Origin: Aurantiochytrium sp. KH105
Lineage: Eukaryota > Sar > Bigyra > Thraustochytrida > Thraustochytriidae
DNA length: 64,000 nt
Reading direction: 5' to 3'
Assembly: GCA_003116975.1 (NCBI GenBank)
Contig: BGKB01000220.1
Location: forward strand, 65,337 to 129,336
The notes below the pieces were generated by a model. It saw nothing but the letters and a program-made list of their open reading frames with translations, was not told where the DNA came from and ran no database searches. How positions within the stretch are numbered: the stretch's first letter is position 1; every line of letters starts with the position of its first letter. The translations under genes were made by a program, and so were the position numbers. Of this stretch, positions 58,712-64,000 are shown piece after piece.

Positions 58712-60983
58712 GTCGGTGGGCGGGATCGAGGAGGTCTGACTCTGAATTGACAAACGGGCGAAAAGGTTGATGCTGCTTTGCCCTACACCGTCCAGGAGGT
58801 TCTTTGGTATATAGATTTACCAAGCCCAGCCTTTGGCAAATTGCAAGCCTGGAGAAAGGTTGTCCGCAATCCGCGCGGCCAACTGACTGACTCTGGTCTG
58901 CCGACGTTGCTGGCGCATACGAGCCCTGGCGGGAGATGAAGTGCGCACGCGCACAAGGTTGCGACTGGCTGAGGTCAGGTGAACTCTGGATGATGAGGCC
59001 AGCCTTGCTTGTAAACGAAGGTTTGCGCGAGACTCGCTGGCCAGCAAGCTCTTATCCAGGATTGAATTGTCTCGAGCTGCCTTGCCGGGCAAGGCGAGAC
59101 GTTGCGCAGTCTTTCTAGGGGTAGCACAAGAAGAAAAGCGCGAAAGGCTTTTGAAAGAGGGACGTGAGAGGGGAGGGGGGGGGGGAAGAAAGTAAGGCAA
59201 TAGCAGAAAAGAGGAAGGGAGGGGGGGGGGGGAGGTTGGTTTTTGGTTTGGGGGGGGTAGGTGGAATGGGCTATCGATTCGATCCACAATATATTATCCG
59301 TATGTAGTCTCCGCCTCTCAAGCGCTCTTTGACAGAGGCAATCAAGTCCAGACGATCGCTCGCAGTGTGCGTGCGCGCACGCGCGCGCGTGCACCGAAGC
59401 ACGACCGCCTCGCGGTATTCGCTTCGACTTGCTGGAGCGCTCTCAAGTTGAGGCCGTTTTGTGGTTCTCTTACAAAACAAATAGTGCAAGTAACAAGAAA
59501 AATAATAAAATAATCCTGAGTCTTATAATTGGTAATCCACCAGATCGGACCATCTCGTGGTGGGGTCAACGTGGAGAACCACCCGAGGGTGCGCCAAAAG
59601 CAGACGGAGACTATTTGCCACTGTTACTTGCCTGGAATGGCAGGAGACGTTGGCGGGCGACGTATGTAAGCGTAGGTGGCGCCCCACGCGAGCGGCAGCG
59701 CATGCATAACGTGCAGGCAAAACGCATGGAGCCCCAAGTCCAAGCAGCATCTCGCAAGCGAAGAGAGCGGCTCCCTGGAGCTTGATTTCGCTACCCGGGG
59801 CAGATAGACTTGCCCGCGTAGCGGACAGTACATGGCAAGGGGTCGCTTTAGCTACAACGTGTGTGTTTGTGAAGAGAAGTGATTCCCAGGCGAGAGTTTT
59901 CACGCCCCATGGGGCCAGGTTTCAGGGCTGTCATTTCGAGGGCGGTTCGTCAGCCCAGGCACGAGCACGCCCCGGGAAGGGCAGTTATTTTCTTCTTTTC
60001 CTCCGAGTCATCATGGTTACCCATGGGAACAAGGTCGCTCAAGCTTAGCACTTGTTGAGGCGATCTAGTCGTACCTACATTGTAGTGGATTTGTGTTAGG
60101 GAGAAGGGGAAAGGACGTATGGTTTTCAGGTTGAATTATGTGAAGAATTTTAAACGCCTACTTTTTGATTTACACATTTCTTTGCTCAACACAGCTGACG
60201 GTGCGGTTAGAGTATTTCTGATCAACGTTACGGACATGTTGCTCGAATATCGCCCATAGATCAAGGCCTGCGAGTTTGCATCCTTCACGCAGCATCTTTT
60301 TATGTGCGTGCGTGCATGCATGCTCGCGTCTGTGATACACCGAGGGTTGGCGGGCACGCACGGGTTTTAGAGCTACGTGTGGTCAACAGGCATCGGCGTG
60401 GGCGGCATTCTGCTTTGCAAGCTCAATCCGTAGCCAATGCTAGGCAAGACGGCACGTGCCATGCAAACGCGTGTGTTGTATTTGTCCGAGGGCAATTTTG
60501 AAAGCAACACAATTTTCCTGGTTTGACGAGGCTGACACCCACCGAGCGAGTTATGCGATTTCTTGCGGGTACTTTGCCATTTGTGAAAAAAGAAGGAGAA
60601 TGTCTTTCCGGTGCGTTGCAAGTGGTTTGAGGAAGGAAGCGTTACAGAACGAACTGGTCCGCCAATGCTTGCAAGGAGAAATAGAAGAAGTTGCGGTGCT
60701 TGCTATGGTATATTTTTAATTTTTCCTCAGGAGATTCAGTAAAGTATTTGGCAGTGTGCCATGTGGACCTGGTTTTCTCGGAAAGGGATGTGAGAACGTA
60801 AGTGCGTGGCAGGGAACTGGTTTTTGGCGCTTGCAGCGCGCATGCCATTTTTCTTTCAATTTGTCGCCTTGAAAGCTCGGAAGAGATGAGCATGTAGCTT
60901 GGGGGATGAATGATGAAAGTCGCCATGATGCAGGGCTAGCTAGCTTCCGTGGAGAAGCGACGTCTTGTGCGACGTTGTGAGGA
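58712..60983. other. Intergenic region with G-rich tracts, no supported gene
   Basis: 2.3 kb. G-runs at 59164-59257, alternating purine-pyrimidine DNA near 59366-59393, AT-rich DNA around 59480-59530 and 60120-60180. The 156-aa minus ORF at 58817-59287 is translated across C-rich sequence and has no motif. Confidence 0.5.
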
Positions 60984-61595
60984 TCAGTAGCCCTCATTGG
61001 AGGTAGCTATGGTATAGTCTGGATATGCTTTAGCAAGAACCTCTTTGGACGTTTCGTGCATGGGTTCATCCTGCCAGGGAAAGCCATAGGAGTAGCCAAA
61101 GATTTCGATCTTTTTTGTCTCTGACGAATGTGTGATGCGGCCACCGCCCATGACTCTAAAGTACATGCCCGGAGTGGGGTTTTGCTGCAAGAGTTCAATG
61201 GTGGGTTGGGCCGCGTCTTTGTGGTAGGCTGCAAATTTTCGGCCTCGGACGAGAAACTTTATTTCGTCATCCTTGGTGAGCTTGATGAGCACATACTTTT
61301 GTCTCGCGTCTTCGTCGATTCCGGCTTCCTGGATGGTGTCGAAGACGGTTGAGGTCGACGGCGCATCCGCGGCGGTATCAGGCTTTGCGGCTTCGGCGTC
61401 CGTTTCTTGCGCCGCGGCAGCTTGGCCGCCCTCGCGCATGGCTGCCGCCTGTGCGCGCTCCTCCTCGGTTGTGTCTGGGAAAGCGCTCATGGTCTTGTTG
61501 GGAGAGGAGGACGAGGTGAGTCCACGCGTAGAGGCGTCAGCTGCGCACACGTTCGTCCAGCAAGAGCGTGCTACGCGGGTCGCGCGGCGTAGCAT
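60984..61595 (-). CDS. PHPT1: Phosphohistidine phosphatase, PHPT1/Janus family
   Basis: 203 aa from ATG 61595, or 168 aa from ATG 61490 (MSAFPDTTEEER). The C-terminal 110 residues match the 14-kDa phosphohistidine phosphatase: KYVLIKL, RGRKFAAYHKD with the catalytic His H125, MGGGRITHSSETKKIEIFGYS, and YPDYTIATSNEGY at the very end. The family removes phosphate from phospho-His in proteins. The first 35 residues (MLRRATRVARSCWTNV...) are basic, hydroxylated and free of Glu, suggesting a mitochondrial presequence on the longer form. An Ala/Glu-rich linker follows. Intronless. Confidence 0.88.
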   Translation of the reverse strand: MLRRATRVARSCWTNVCAADASTRGLTSSSSPNKTMSAFPDTTEEERAQAAAMREGGQAAAAQETDAEAAKPDTAADAPSTSTVFDTIQEAGIDEDARQKYVLIKLTKDDEIKFLVRGRKFAAYHKDAAQPTIELLQQNPTPGMYFRVMGGGRITHSSETKKIEIFGYSYGFPWQDEPMHETSKEVLAKAYPDYTIATSNEGY

Positions 61596-62875
61596 GCGTC
61601 GTCGTCGTCGTCGTCGTATCCAAATTGTTCACTTGATCGCTCGACAGCTTGACTGTGAGTTGTTACTTACAGTTAGTAATACTATGTGTATACGAGCCGC
61701 ACTAGTGGCAGGCCTAAAAGTCCAAGCCACTTTGGCCGCCGTGCTGAGCAGCCAGACAAGACGATCCATCCGTGGCCGCCGCGCGCGATTCCGTGAGCAA
61801 GAAGAGCCTGTTCGCGCTTTTGTTTCCGCTTGCGCAGACTCATGCCCTCGAAACGGAGGAATGGAGAAAGAAGAATTGAAGGAACCAGACTGTGAATGGA
61901 AAAGGCACGCCTTGTGCACAACAGTGCACACCGTGCATTCTTACATTCGTTCGAGCGTTCCCATCGCTCGCGGACTCCTTGCGCGCACCCCTCCTCGCCT
62001 ACGCGGTGCTGCGCGCGCGTGAAAGTCCCGCCACAGTTCCCGCACCTTCAAACCAACCACTGAACTCGGTTCCAGGTCGGACGCAGGCCACTGCGAGGAG
62101 GCTTTTCAATCTTTTCAAAAACGTTTTCTCCGATAAAAATCCTTTTCTTTTCTTTTCTTTGTCAGGAAATCAATTTTTTTCTTTCCGTTGCTAACAGACA
62201 GTGATGTCTGAGAGAGGTCGAAAGACGGCTGAAAAGGTTTTCGGGATTCCTTTTCTTTATCTTTTTCAGGGGTCGTTTCTTGAGTTCAGACTTTGCGATG
62301 AAACCCTACTGGCGGCCGGGTGCGACACAGGGCAAGACAAACAAACAGCTCCCGCTTAGGCTGGCTGCTGCAGCTGCCTGGCTGCTGGCCGTACCGCTCG
62401 CTCTGTCTGCCAGCTGTAGCTTGACGCAGCCCAAGCTGGTCTGCACTGCATGATGCCCAGACGGTTGTGGCGTCTTTTTCGCAAGGTCGGATACCGACAT
62501 CGTATACGTTCTCGTGGTCGCAGGCGCAGGTTCGCTCTTGAAGAGCGTGCGCGCTGCGCTGCCAATTCAGTTTGCATTCACCGTCATTCCTTTTCTTACC
62601 TACCTTCTTCTTCTCCCGCCTATAGTAGTAGTACCTCTAATTTTTTTTTCCTTCTCGTATCCCAACTGAAAACAAAAGTTTTTTCTTTTCTTTCCCTTGG
62701 CCAGTGAAAACTTTTTTCCTTTTTCTCACCTCCCCCCACCGCGCCCACCAACTTTGTGAGGAAGCGCGCAACAGCCGCCTGCCTGCCTGCCTCACCGGGC
62801 AGGCAGCTGCAGGCTGCAGGCTGCAGCAGCAGCGGGCAGGCAACTGCAAGCCGCAAGTCATCACAGGCACCGGCC

Positions 62876-62914
62876 TTGCCTTGCCTTGCCTTGCCTTGCC
62901 TTGCCTTGCCTTGC
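62876..62914. repeat. (CCTTG)n pentanucleotide array
   Basis: About seven to eight perfect units, flanked by CTGCC/CTGCAGG-rich sequence. Confidence 0.93.
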
Positions 62915-63237
62915 CTGCGGCGTCTCGTGCTGGACGCGGCTTCGGATCGACCAGTGGCGGCGGCCGAGAGTCCCTGCCGTACCGGACGCGGCTGTGGGTC
63001 GAGTGAACCCAGCTGCGGGCCCGAAAAATCTCGCGCGACCGCGACCATGCCCCGCCTTCCTGCCTCTGTGCAGCCACCGACCCAGGCCGACCGGGCCAGG
63101 GCGAGAGCCGCAGTCGTCGTGCGGCTGGCAGTGGCCAGAGCGCGGTGGCTGGCCGCCAGGGATCCCCAGATTCGCCGCCTGACCGCCTGAGGCTGCGGCG
63201 CTGGTCGGTGCCCGGCTCATTCCTCCTACCGATCGTT

Positions 63238-63264
63238 CGTGCGTGCGTGCGTGCGTGCGTGCGC
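63238..63264. repeat. (GTGC)n microsatellite
   Basis: About six GTGC units leading into alternating GC. Confidence 0.9.
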
Positions 63265-63974
63265 GCGTTTGTTCGTGTCAAGGGCGTCAGGGACAGCAGC
63301 GCGCGCCGCGGCGGCTTGCGGGAAGCTCGGTACGAAGCTGTGGGCGACTTGGGACAGTCACAGTGGCCGCCCTCCTTCGCTGCAGCCGGCCGCAGCAGCA
63401 GCTGCCCCCTCCTCCGCTCCTTCGCTCCCTGCTCTCCTCTCCTTTCCTCTCCGCCTCGCTCCCCTCCCCTGCGCTCGCCTCCGGAGTCCTCCATCCCAGC
63501 CCCGCCGCCCGCGCGCCAGGCCCCGCGCCGCCTCGCGGGCCGCGCCTCCCGGGCCGCGGCGCCGCAGCTCGGGGACGCCGTCCGGCGGGGGCTGGCGCTG
63601 GTCGCTCTCCCTCCTCTATCCCGGCGTCGCCGCTCCAGGCCTGGCGTCCCCGCCAGCCGCCTCGCACCGCTGGCGACTGCCCGTGTCGTTTCGCCGCCGC
63701 CGGTGCGGCTTGCAGTGTTGCTGCTGCGCTCGGTTGCTGGTACGCGCGTCCGTGCGACTGTCACACGCCATGGACGGGGACACGACGCTCCGCTCGGCGC
63801 TCAGCTCTGCAGCTGCTCTGTCGTTCGTTCGATCGTTCCTTCGTTCAGACCCATGAAGCCCGGTCGCTGCAGCAAGAAGCGGCTGCGCTGCAGGCGTGGC
63901 CGGGCGAGGCCCCGCGCGGCAGCTGGCGCTGCGTCGCAGGCCGAGTCCCGACTGGCGTTCGGGCTCGTCTCGGG

Positions 63975-64000
63975 ACTTGCCTCGCCTCGCCTCGCCTCGC
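63975..64000. repeat. (CCTCG)n array cut by the window edge
   Basis: Four to five CCTCG units run to the last base; the array probably continues. Confidence 0.85.

Larger units (their letters stand above)
61596..64000. other. Terminal GC-rich and low-complexity region
   Basis: 2.4 kb with no recognisable gene. It includes TTTTC repeats near 62144-62165, (CCTTG)n at 62876-62914, (GTGC)n at 63238-63262 and the start of a CCTCG array at the window edge. ORFs across it are compositional. Confidence 0.5.

Noticed and set aside
60362-60375. GTTTTAGAGCTA string resembling the start of a Cas9 crRNA repeat
   Set aside because: A single short match with no repeat, spacer or cas gene in a eukaryotic window; chance.

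Overview
This is a eukaryotic nuclear window. It has no operons or Shine-Dalgarno sites, introns are rare and short with GTAAGT donors, and the genes include SEC16, ubiquitin E1, FANCI, METAP2 and a mitochondrial ribosomal protein. Compact, mostly intronless genes, very GC-rich promoter regions, and long CTTG and five-base tandem repeats fit a labyrinthulomycete/thraustochytrid stramenopile. That placement is inference; no rRNA or other phylogenetic marker is present.

Layout, left to right. A TRF4-type non-canonical poly(A) polymerase (+, 95-2395) converges on a small KIX-like protein (-, 2904-3821). About 4.3 kb of repeat-filled, geneless, GC-rich DNA follows. Then come a membrane-anchored CE4 deacetylase (+, 8110-9195), an ankyrin protein (-, 9313-10143), an Asterix/WDR83OS homologue (+, 10521-10850) with decayed partial copies behind it, and a very large SEC16 (-, 11341-18554) interrupted by one ambiguous base. 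SEC16 shares a divergent promoter region with the first of two tandem methionine aminopeptidase 2 genes (+, 20039-21565 and 22246-23850).

The most unusual part is 24.3-35.3 kb. Two tandem minus-strand paralogues each join ankyrin repeats, a SAM-like segment, a helical/coiled-coil region, a protein kinase domain and a RING1...RING2 (RBR-like) ubiquitin ligase module. A conserved short intron shows that the ankyrin ORF and the kinase-RING ORF belong to one gene. Copy 1 (24351-28652) is intact and predicted to be 1403 aa. Copy 2 (30977-35265) carries a one-base frameshift before the kinase domain and lacks the start codon used by copy 1. Short perfect hairpins with a shared core lie between the two copies.

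After these come a mitochondrial bS21 gene with a 114-nt intron (+, 35894-36394), a glutamine-rich zinc-knuckle protein (-, 37874-39337), about 4.9 kb without a recognisable gene, an M28 glutamate-carboxypeptidase-II-like peptidase (-, 44271-46490), ubiquitin E1 UBA1 (+, 47915-51340), FANCI (+, 51935-56710) behind a 36-unit CTTG array, a putative SANT-like protein (-, 56801-58711) and a PHPT1 phosphohistidine phosphatase (-, 60984-61595). The last 2.4 kb is low-complexity DNA with no supported gene.

Functionally this is a housekeeping region: RNA tailing, ER exit and membrane protein assembly (SEC16, Asterix), N-terminal methionine removal, ubiquitin activation and DNA crosslink repair. Ubiquitin chemistry recurs, with E1, FANCI as a known ubiquitylation substrate family, and the kinase-RBR fusions. 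That co-location may be chance. All calls come from reading the sequence; no database search was run.
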